Made by a program: the position numbers and the translations under genes
The notes under the pieces: generated by a model
The model's input: the letters and a program-made list of their open reading frames with translations, nothing else
Database searches by the model: none
What the model was told of the DNA's origin: nothing
NCBI GenBank assembly: GCA_002432945.1
Contig: DJHE01000007.1
Span: 1 to 27,598, forward strand
DNA length: 27,598 nt
Source: Synergistaceae bacterium UBA5827
GTDB lineage: Bacteria; Synergistota; Synergistia; Synergistales; 79-D21
Direction of reading: 5' to 3'
Part shown: positions 15,755 to 22,285 of the stretch, in pieces
Layout of the letters: the number at the start of each line of letters is the position of its first letter
Numbering within the stretch: the first letter of the stretch is position 1

Positions 15755-16935
15755 GCTTTCACCCCTTTCTTAAGGTGCTTTCCCAGTATGCCCTTTACCG
15801 CTTCGATAACGTCCTCCACGTCCGAATCGGTCATCGAGGGGAAGAGGGGAAGGCTGAGGATGCGTTCGGACACTTTCTCCGCGTGGGGGAAATCTCCAGG
15901 CCGGAACCCGAAGGTCTTCCTGTAGAACTCGAAAAGGTGTACCGCCTGGTAGTGGTAGGCCGTACCGATGTTTTCCGCCTTCATGAGGGCCATGAAGTCG
16001 TCGCGGGAGATATCAAGCCGGTCAAGCTGCAGCATTGGGGTGAAGATATGCCAGGCGTGGGTATGCTCATAGGTCGGCGTGGCGGGAAGAATGATTCCTT
16101 CTACACCAGAAAAGGCTTTCCTATAGCGCCCGACAATTGTGGCTCTACGGGCGTTGAAGGCCTCGAGTTGCCCTAGCTGTCCTAGGCCGATTGCCGCCTG
16201 GATATCCAGCATGTTGTACTTCAGGCCGGGCAGGGCGACATCGTAGTGGGGAGTTCCGGTCACTGCATAGCGGCTCCAGGCCCCCTTGGACATCCCGTGT
16301 TGGCGAAGGATCGAGATTCGTTCTGCGACTTCCTCGAGTCCCGTACAAACCATGCCGCCTTCCCCGGTCGTGATGTTCTTGGTGGGGTGGAAGCTGAACA
16401 CGCTGACATGCCGGGGGTCTGAACCGACGGTTCGTCCTTTGTAGGAAGCGCCAAGTGCGTGGGCACAGTCTTCGATAACCGCGAGCCCGTGCCTTTCAGC
16501 CACCGCTTCAACCTCGTCCATGTCCACCGGCAGGCCCGCAAAGTGAACCGGCACGATTGCCTTCGTGCGGGGAGTCACCGCGGATTCGAGTTTAGCCGGA
16601 TCCATGTTGAAGGTTCCCGGGTCGATATCGACCAGCACGGGGCGGGCACCGGCAAACACGATCGTGTTCAGGGTCGCGACAAAAGTCATAGGAGTCGTGA
16701 TCACTTCATCTCCAGGGCCGATTCCCAGCGCCAGGTGTGCAAGGTGAAGCCCTGCGGTGGCAGAGTTGACCGCCAGGGCGTAAGGGATCCCGATGCGGTC
16801 CCTGAAAGCGTTTTCAAACCGTATCGACTTGGGCCCTGTTGTGATCCATCCCGATCTCAGGGATTCACAGACGTCTTCGATCGTCGTTTCGTCTATGCAA
16901 GGCCTGGCAAAGGGAAGGAAATCTTTCCTTTTCAT
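15751..16935 (-). CDS. arnB: UDP-4-amino-4-deoxy-L-arabinose aminotransferase
   Basis: This PLP enzyme of the DegT/DnrJ/EryC1 family converts UDP-4-keto-arabinose and glutamate to UDP-L-Ara4N. It has 394 residues, against about 380 in E. coli. SGWITTGP (28-35), VNSATAGLHLA (57-67), EDCAHALGA (155-163, with Asp156) and the internal aldimine lysine Lys186 in SFHPTKNITTGEGG are all present. The C-terminal AWHIFTP segment also fits. The ATG at 16935 has AGGAGGGGG upstream and overlaps the arnT stop as ATGA. Other DegT-family sugar aminotransferases look alike in isolation, but the flanking pathway genes settle the assignment. Confidence 0.95.
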   Translation of the reverse strand: MKRKDFLPFARPCIDETTIEDVCESLRSGWITTGPKSIRFENAFRDRIGIPYALAVNSATAGLHLAHLALGIGPGDEVITTPMTFVATLNTIVFAGARPVLVDIDPGTFNMDPAKLESAVTPRTKAIVPVHFAGLPVDMDEVEAVAERHGLAVIEDCAHALGASYKGRTVGSDPRHVSVFSFHPTKNITTGEGGMVCTGLEEVAERISILRQHGMSKGAWSRYAVTGTPHYDVALPGLKYNMLDIQAAIGLGQLGQLEAFNARRATIVGRYRKAFSGVEGIILPATPTYEHTHAWHIFTPMLQLDRLDISRDDFMALMKAENIGTAYHYQAVHLFEFYRKTFGFRPGDFPHAEKVSERILSLPLFPSMTDSDVEDVIEAVKGILGKHLKKGVKA

Positions 16936-18560
16936 CTTTCCCCCTCCTTTTTTCGATTCGTTACGACAACCGCATCGTTGGACCTTCCCAGGACGTGCAT
17001 GTTGTCCACTCCCTTCTCCATCATTTCCCTAAATCGTTTTTCCCTGAAGATGACGATCATGTGGCGGCCCGACTCCCAGCGTTTCATGAAGGTTTCCCGA
17101 TCGATGAACCATTCCGACTGGTCGCCGATTTTGCTGCCGAATTCAAGTTCCCCCAGCCAGTTTACCAACACGACGCGTGTCTTGAGGTAGAAGGGGATAC
17201 CCTGGTCGTAGTCTTCGTAACTGACAATCATGTCGCCCGGTTGCCGGGCCTTTTCGATGATCTCGGCCGTCTGCCTGGCTGAAAGGAAGGTTCCATAGAA
17301 GGCGAACCCCCCCTTCAAGGCAAGGCAAGTGAAAAGAGCCCCGATGAAAAGCGAGGCAACGACCGCGTTGGTCCGATGTTTTCTCCATGAAGCCCAAGCC
17401 GCGAAAAGGGTCAACAGAAGAGTTCCAGCCAATGGGACAGTGACCCTTAGGAGAACTCCGGCGGAAAACCGGTCCTGGAAAAAAGGATAGGCGAGAAGGG
17501 CGCCGGACAAGAGTCCCATCAGGAGGGTTGTCATGACCAGTTCGGTGCCGATGCCGTCAGCATGCGGGTGGGTGAGGTACCGGTCCAGCTTGTGGCCCGC
17601 GAGGATCGACAGCGCGGGGAACACCGGGAGAATGTAGGGGATGAGCTTGGAGCTTGAGAGGGAAAAGAAAATAAAGATGATCGCAAACCAAAGGGACAGG
17701 TAGAGTCTTTCCCTTGATTCGCGAACACCCAGGAGCGGGCGAACCCAGAAAGCCGTCCAGGGTACGCCACCCGCCAGGAGAATAGGAATGAAGAACCAGG
17801 CTGGCTCGTAGCGGCCATGGATCCTGGTGGTGTATCTCAGGAAGTGCTCCCTGATGAAGAAGAAATGGAAAAATTCGGGATTTTTCATGCAAACGGCAAT
17901 AAACCACGGCAGGGTCAGGGCGAAAAAGAGAAGGATCCCCCAACCGTAAAAGGTTCGCCGGATCAGCCGCCAGTCTCGCGTTAGAAGGATCCAGCTTCCG
18001 GCAACGGCACAGGGAAGGACGATTCCGATGAGTCCCTTCGAAAGCGTGGCCAGTGCCATCCCCCCGTAAAAGAGGAGCAAGTGTCGCCGGTCGTGGCACG
18101 ATCCCATCAGGAACCCAGCCAGGGCGATGGTAACGAAGACGGACAGCCCCATATCGATGATGTTGATCTGGGCGAGGGCAAAATAGACCCAGGATGTGGC
18201 AAGGACCAGTCCCGAGAAGAAACCGGCCCGCGTTCCGTAGAGGGATGCTCCGAGCCAGAAGGTGACCGCCACACCGAGAACCCCGAGGATGGCCGGCCAG
18301 AAGCGGGAAGCGAACTCCGTGTAACCTAAAATCTTGAATGATAGGGCGGTGAGCCAGTAGTGGAGCACTGGCTTCTCGAAATACTTCACGTAGTTGAGCA
18401 TGGGCGTTACGTAGTCTCCCCGTTCGATCATCTCACGGGGAATCTCCGAGTATCGTCCTTCGTCCGGTTCGAGAAGAGGGTGGTTTCCAAGAAAAAGGAA
18501 AAACAGGAAAATTGTCGCCAGCATCAATATGGCAAAAGCCCTGGACCGATTCCTTAGCAT
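16932..18560 (-). CDS. arnT: Lipid A L-Ara4N transferase (ArnT-type, GT83)
   Basis: This integral-membrane glycosyltransferase moves L-Ara4N from undecaprenyl phosphate to lipid A phosphates on the periplasmic side, reducing negative charge and polymyxin binding. It has 542 residues, against about 550 in E. coli. The first periplasmic loop carries LEPDEGRYSEIPREM and YFEKPVLHYW, matching the ArnT pattern. TKGLIGIVLP, LTLPWFIAV and an FFFIREHFLRYTTR segment follow, then the multi-helix body and a soluble C-terminal domain. I start at the ATG at 18560, because GGAGG (18566-18570) lies 5 nt before it. A TTG 12 nt further up overlaps that site. It is the first gene of the operon, whereas in E. 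coli arnT follows arnD. Other PMT/ArnT-like transferases remain possible, but context supports ArnT. Confidence 0.92.
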   Translation of the reverse strand: MLRNRSRAFAILMLATIFLFFLFLGNHPLLEPDEGRYSEIPREMIERGDYVTPMLNYVKYFEKPVLHYWLTALSFKILGYTEFASRFWPAILGVLGVAVTFWLGASLYGTRAGFFSGLVLATSWVYFALAQINIIDMGLSVFVTIALAGFLMGSCHDRRHLLLFYGGMALATLSKGLIGIVLPCAVAGSWILLTRDWRLIRRTFYGWGILLFFALTLPWFIAVCMKNPEFFHFFFIREHFLRYTTRIHGRYEPAWFFIPILLAGGVPWTAFWVRPLLGVRESRERLYLSLWFAIIFIFFSLSSSKLIPYILPVFPALSILAGHKLDRYLTHPHADGIGTELVMTTLLMGLLSGALLAYPFFQDRFSAGVLLRVTVPLAGTLLLTLFAAWASWRKHRTNAVVASLFIGALFTCLALKGGFAFYGTFLSARQTAEIIEKARQPGDMIVSYEDYDQGIPFYLKTRVVLVNWLGELEFGSKIGDQSEWFIDRETFMKRWESGRHMIVIFREKRFREMMEKGVDNMHVLGRSNDAVVVTNRKKEGER

Positions 18561-18603
18561 GACTGCCTCCAACGTGACCCTCTAGATTCGGGCCACCCGA
18601 TGA

Positions 18604-18632
18604 ATGATACCAACTGGCAGGAGTGCGGTAAA
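18604..18632 (-). promoter_or_regulatory. Candidate promoter of the arn operon
   Basis: On the minus strand, TTTACC (18632-18627) and TATCAT (18609-18604) are separated by exactly 17 nt, matching sigma70-type consensus at 4/6 and 5/6 positions. Transcription would start near 18597, leaving a leader of about 37 nt before the arnT ATG. I see no clear PmrA or PhoP direct repeat around it. Confidence 0.4.
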
Positions 18633-18694
18633 CCGGGAAGAGTGCGGGTTTCATGGTATCCTTACGCAAAACGGGTCGGAGGAGGTGTTTTAAA

Positions 18695-19813
18695 TTGAAG
18701 ATAGAACCTTTTGGCGTGGAAGAATGGATGAACGCCTACGAGGAAAAGGCGCGAATCAACGTAGCGGAAACATGCGTGGAATCACTGACCGTAGGAGAAT
18801 TGCTCGATCTTTCCGGCGGAAGGGAATCGTTTCTTGACGATTTTTTCTCACGTAAGCTCACTTACGGGGAGATACCCGGCAGCTTCGACCTGCGGGCCCA
18901 TATTTCCCGCCTTTACGATACCCAGGACGAGGGCAACCTCCTCCTGGCTCACGGCGGGATCGGCGCAAACTTCCTGGCACTATACACCCTGGTGGAGCCA
19001 GGCGACAGGGTCGTCGTCGTCAAGCCTACCTACCAGCAGCTTTACTCCGTTCCACGAGGATTCGGCGCCGATGTCCGCATCCTGTCCCTTCGTCCCGAGA
19101 ATGCCTTCCTGCCGGACCTTGACGAACTGGAAAGGCTTGCGGGGGACAGATGCAGGCTCATCGTGCTCAACAACCCCAACAATCCGACCGGTGCCCTTAT
19201 GGATGGGGCATTCCTTAAAGAAGTTGCAAGGATTGCTGAACGTTCTGGTGCATGGCTCCTCTGCGACGAGGTCTATCGGGGGCTCGAGCACGATCCGCTG
19301 GAAAAGACGCCTTCGGTCGTCGATCTCTACGAAAAGGCGGTTGCCACCGGCAGCCTTTCAAAAGTCTTTTCCCTGGCGGGTTTGCGGCTTGGCTGGGTCG
19401 CCGGCCCCAGGGACTTCATCCGGGAGTGTTTCAGCCGCCGGGATTACACGACAATCAGCTGCGGGATGATAGACGAAATGCTGGCGATGAGGGCCTTTTC
19501 CCATAGGGAAAAGATACGGGAACGCAACCTTTCGCTGGTGAGAAGGAACGCGTCCATCCTCGACGGCTGGGTGAACGGGGAGCAAGGGCTGTCCTATGTA
19601 CGCCCAAGGGCGGGGACAACGGCGTTCATTCGCTACGATTTCCCGGTTCCTTCGGAGGACTTCTGCAAGAGCCTATTCGATTTCAACGGGGCTTTCATCG
19701 TCCCTGGCCGGGCGTTCGATTTCGAGGGCTGGTTCCGACTGGGCTATTCCTGTGCGACGGAAACCCTGGAAGAAGGACTGGCGGCCATCTCGGATTACAT
19801 AAGGACACTTTAA
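18695..19813 (+). CDS. Class I/II PLP-dependent aminotransferase, substrate unknown
   Basis: This fold-type I PLP enzyme has 372 residues. LLLAHGGIGANFLALYTLV (82-100) forms the cofactor phosphate region, NNPNNPTG (159-166) the conserved loop, and CDEVYRG has Asp191 and Tyr194 near the pyridine ring. The PLP lysine is Lys223 in GSLSKVFSLAGLRLGW, with the conserved Arg231. The N-terminus is longer than in minimal AspC-like enzymes, and the nearest relatives I recall are annotated only as aminotransferase or capreomycidine-synthase-like. I start at TTG 18695, because GGAGGAGG (18678-18685) sits 9 nt before it. The in-frame ATG at 18653 has no ribosome site. It is divergent from arnT, and no product can be assigned from context. 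Confidence 0.88.
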   Translation: MKIEPFGVEEWMNAYEEKARINVAETCVESLTVGELLDLSGGRESFLDDFFSRKLTYGEIPGSFDLRAHISRLYDTQDEGNLLLAHGGIGANFLALYTLVEPGDRVVVVKPTYQQLYSVPRGFGADVRILSLRPENAFLPDLDELERLAGDRCRLIVLNNPNNPTGALMDGAFLKEVARIAERSGAWLLCDEVYRGLEHDPLEKTPSVVDLYEKAVATGSLSKVFSLAGLRLGWVAGPRDFIRECFSRRDYTTISCGMIDEMLAMRAFSHREKIRERNLSLVRRNASILDGWVNGEQGLSYVRPRAGTTAFIRYDFPVPSEDFCKSLFDFNGAFIVPGRAFDFEGWFRLGYSCATETLEEGLAAISDYIRTL

Positions 19814-19814
19814 A

Positions 19815-19869
19815 GGCAGGAAAAAGGGCCCGGCGGCTGGCTTTCGGTCGCCGGACCCTTTTTCCTGCC
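19815..19869. terminator. Long bidirectional terminator hairpin
   Basis: Arms at 19815-19835 and 19849-19869 are complementary at 20 of 21 positions around a 13-nt loop. The arms contain an A-tract and a matching T-tract, so the inner stem followed by Ts works as a terminator in both directions. It starts 2 nt after the aminotransferase stop and ends 2 nt before the stop of the convergent DUF362 gene. Confidence 0.9.
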
Positions 19870-19870
19870 A

Positions 19871-20974
19871 TCAGGGCAGGTCGATCCTTTCGTAGAGGCG
19901 GCTTCCCAGGCTTATGGCTTCGGCATGGGCGAGGCACCGCTCCCAGTTTCCGTCCGGGTGAAGGGCCTGGAACTTGTCCCCGTGCAGGATCCCTTTCTCG
20001 TGAAGGGCACTCCCCGGAAGCAGGGGAGCGCCGTTCACGAGGTCGACCGAGGCCTGGTCCAGGGCAACGGGGTCTCGGGAGGCCGTGATGCCGATGTCCG
20101 GGACGATGGGGGTATCGTTGTGGTTCCAGCAGTCGCAGTTTGGCGATACGTCCATGATGAAGTTGGCGTGGAGATGCGGCTTTCCCTTGAGGACCGCGAA
20201 AGCATACTCTGCGATCCTCTCGCCCAGGGCCCCCGCGCTGCCCCAGGTGATCTGTGCGGCCCCCGCAGGGCAGACGACGACGCACTGCCCGCACCCGACG
20301 CAGAGATTCTCGTCGATGAAAGCCTTCCCGTCCGGCCCGATCCGGGCCGCATCGTGGGCGCAATTCCGGACGCATTCGCCGCATCCGATGCACTTGGCGG
20401 CGGATATGCGGGGCGGGGAATCGCAATGCATGGCCATTTTCCCTTCCCTGGATCCCGAGCCCATGCCGACGTTCTTCAGTGCCCCACCGAAACCCGCCTG
20501 TTCGTGTCCCTTGAAATGGCTCATCGAGATGATTACGTCCGCTTCGGCAACGGCCGATGCGATTTTGGCCGAAGAGAAGTGCTTGAGATTGATCTCGACC
20601 TCGCGGTAGTCGAAGCCCCACAGCCCGTCGGCGATAAGGACGGAACAGCCTGCGGAAAGGGGATTGTACCCGTTTTCCATGGCGGCCTGCATGTGGTCGA
20701 TCGCGTTTGCCCGATTTCCCTTGTAGAGGGTGTTCGCATCCGTGAGGAAGGGCTTGCCGCCCCTTTCGCGGATAAGACGGACCAACCGTGCCACGTAATT
20801 CGGCCGTATCGTGGCCAGGTTGCCCGGTTCCCCGAAATGGATCTTCACCGCGACCATCCGGCCCTTCAAGGGCAAGTCGTCCAGGCCGGCAGCGAGTAGA
20901 AGCCCTTCAAGGCGATCCAGCATGTTTTTTCTTGCACTGGTCCTCATTCCCGTATAGAAAACTTTTGAAGGCAT
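19871..20974 (-). CDS. DUF362 protein with two 4Fe-4S ferredoxin motifs
   Basis: This 367-residue protein has a DUF362 domain (about residues 35-180 and again 250-340) interrupted by a bacterial-type ferredoxin insert. Cluster 1 ligands are Cys195, 198, 201 and 205 (CIGCGECVRNC). Cluster 2 ligands are Cys225, 228, 231 and 235 (CVGCGQCVVVC). KIHFGEPGN (44-52), SMSHFKGHEQAGFGGALKN (150-168) and ITASRDPVALDQA are recognisable DUF362 segments. The role is not established for this group; such proteins are often described as iron-sulfur or electron-transfer proteins in anaerobes. The ATG at 20974 is 96 nt from the divergent alanyl-tRNA editing gene. There is no signal peptide, so it is cytoplasmic. 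Confidence 0.9.
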   Translation of the reverse strand: MPSKVFYTGMRTSARKNMLDRLEGLLLAAGLDDLPLKGRMVAVKIHFGEPGNLATIRPNYVARLVRLIRERGGKPFLTDANTLYKGNRANAIDHMQAAMENGYNPLSAGCSVLIADGLWGFDYREVEINLKHFSSAKIASAVAEADVIISMSHFKGHEQAGFGGALKNVGMGSGSREGKMAMHCDSPPRISAAKCIGCGECVRNCAHDAARIGPDGKAFIDENLCVGCGQCVVVCPAGAAQITWGSAGALGERIAEYAFAVLKGKPHLHANFIMDVSPNCDCWNHNDTPIVPDIGITASRDPVALDQASVDLVNGAPLLPGSALHEKGILHGDKFQALHPDGNWERCLAHAEAISLGSRLYERIDLP

Positions 20975-21004
20975 CGTTTCCGTCCCCTTTCCTTGGCGTT
21001 TCCC

Positions 21005-21044
21005 ATTATCTTAGCCGGAATGGCCTCATTCGGGAGGATATAAT
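21005..21044. promoter_or_regulatory. Divergent -10 boxes between the DUF362 and AlaX genes
   Basis: A perfect TATAAT at 21039-21044 on the plus strand would start transcription about 20 nt before the TTG of the alanyl-tRNA editing gene. A GATAAT at 21010-21005 on the minus strand suits the DUF362 gene. Neither has a clear -35 hexamer at 16-18 nt, so only the -10 parts are supported. Confidence 0.4.
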
Positions 21045-21070
21045 GTCCCCTGGAAGGGAGGCGAAAATCC

Positions 21071-22249
21071 TTGAACCCCGGATATGAAACGATCATTGCG
21101 AAGGTGTTGTCCAGGAATGGAAAAGAGGTCCGCCTCGGACTGGAAGAAACGCGTTTCCACGCTTCGGGAGGGGGCCAGCCAGGAGATACGGGCCGCCTGG
21201 TCGCTCCCGGTTTTTCCGCGGATGTCACGGATTGCTTCCGCGAGGGAGAAAGCGTCGTCCTGTCCGCCAAAGTCCGGGAGGGTGAACCTTCCGTGGGGCT
21301 GAAGGTCAGGGCGGAGGTTAACCTGTCGAGGCAAGCCCTTCTTTCAAGGATGCATTCCGGGGAGCATGTCCTTTCCCGCATCCTTGAAAGCAGCCACGAA
21401 GGGCTGGAGGTCTACAAGGTGGCTGTAGCCGAAGAGGAGACGACGGTTTTCCTGCGCTGGAACGGCGAGTTGGGGTGGGACCTGCTTTTCGAGGCGGAAA
21501 ACGGGGCAAACGAGGTGATTTCCCGTGACCTGCCCGTTTCGACCCGTTTTTGCGAGCCCCGGGAAGCGCGGGAGATCCACGGCTTGAAGGCGAACTGGGA
21601 CCGTCTCGGCGACGAGCCCATCAGGGTCGTGACGATTCCAGGGTTTGACTGCATCGCCTGTTCCGGAACCCACGTTTCCTCCACCGGGCAGATCGGCGGG
21701 ATTCTTGTCACCGGCTACCGGGGAACCGCCCCTGAATGGGAGGTCAAGTTCACTGTCCACCGGGAGCGTGCCCTCGAAGAGTATTCACGAGTCATGCGGG
21801 TGCTGCTCCGGAAAGTCAGCTGCCCGCTTGAAAAGCTCGAAAAGGTCTATGACCGGCTACAGGAGGAAAAGCAGGCTCTTGGCCGTGCGCTGGACAAGGC
21901 CAAGGGAATGCTTGCCTTGCCCTGGGAGAAACAGCGGACCGGGTCGAGAACCCTCTCCTTCGTTTTGCTGCCCGGGTTCCTTCCCGAGATGGCCGTTCCT
22001 GCCCTAAAGGCTCTCATCGAGGGGGATCCTTGTGCGATAGGGCTGGTGCTCGTTCCCTCCGGGGAGGGGCATGAAGGGAACTTTATCATGGCCTGCGGTA
22101 ACGAAGCGGGAGTCGACCTGAGGGATGTTCTCAAGAGGCACCCGGAGCTAAAGGCAAGGGGCGGCGGTGCTCCCGCCTGGGTCAATGGGGTGACGGGCCT
22201 TGCGATTGCTTCCCGTTGGGTGGATGTCCTTAAAACCGAAATGGAATAA
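21071..22249 (+). CDS. Alanyl-tRNA editing protein (AlaX type, with DHHA1-like C-terminus)
   Basis: This free-standing trans-editing protein of the AlaRS second-half family hydrolyses mischarged Ser-tRNA(Ala) or Gly-tRNA(Ala). It has 392 residues, a long-form AlaX. RFHASGGGQPGDTG (28-41) is the glycine-rich segment before the editing core. The zinc ligands are visible as His95 and His99 in MHSGEH, with Cys197 and His201 in CSGTH. A helical, likely coiled-coil stretch follows at about 255-300, then a C-terminal DHHA1-like domain with AIGLVLVPSGEG and ARGGGAPAWVNG, resembling the C-domain of AlaRS. The start is TTG at 21071, with GGGAGG 9 nt upstream. The catalytic part of AlaRS is absent, so this is not alaS. 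Confidence 0.9.
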   Translation: MNPGYETIIAKVLSRNGKEVRLGLEETRFHASGGGQPGDTGRLVAPGFSADVTDCFREGESVVLSAKVREGEPSVGLKVRAEVNLSRQALLSRMHSGEHVLSRILESSHEGLEVYKVAVAEEETTVFLRWNGELGWDLLFEAENGANEVISRDLPVSTRFCEPREAREIHGLKANWDRLGDEPIRVVTIPGFDCIACSGTHVSSTGQIGGILVTGYRGTAPEWEVKFTVHRERALEEYSRVMRVLLRKVSCPLEKLEKVYDRLQEEKQALGRALDKAKGMLALPWEKQRTGSRTLSFVLLPGFLPEMAVPALKALIEGDPCAIGLVLVPSGEGHEGNFIMACGNEAGVDLRDVLKRHPELKARGGGAPAWVNGVTGLAIASRWVDVLKTEME

Positions 22250-22251
22250 GA

Positions 22252-22280
22252 AAGGGGGGAAGGCCCGGCCTTCCTCCCTT
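22252..22280. terminator. Probable bidirectional terminator
   Basis: Arms at 22252-22264 and 22268-22280 pair over 13 bp, with one mismatch or G-U depending on strand, around a CCG loop. It lies between the convergent stops of the editing gene (22249) and the oxidoreductase gene (22286). The minus-strand transcript reads CCCTTTCTT after the stem, a better tail than on the plus strand. Confidence 0.6.
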
Positions 22281-22285
22281 CGCAT

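Noticed and set aside
18561..18694. PmrA or PhoP box upstream of the arn operon
   Set aside because: No tandem CTTAA-like or TGTTTA-like repeats with the expected spacing were found in this gap.
19925..20899. 324-codon plus-strand open frame opposite the DUF362 gene
   Set aside because: The minus strand carries two textbook 4Fe-4S motifs; the plus frame is a shadow without motifs.
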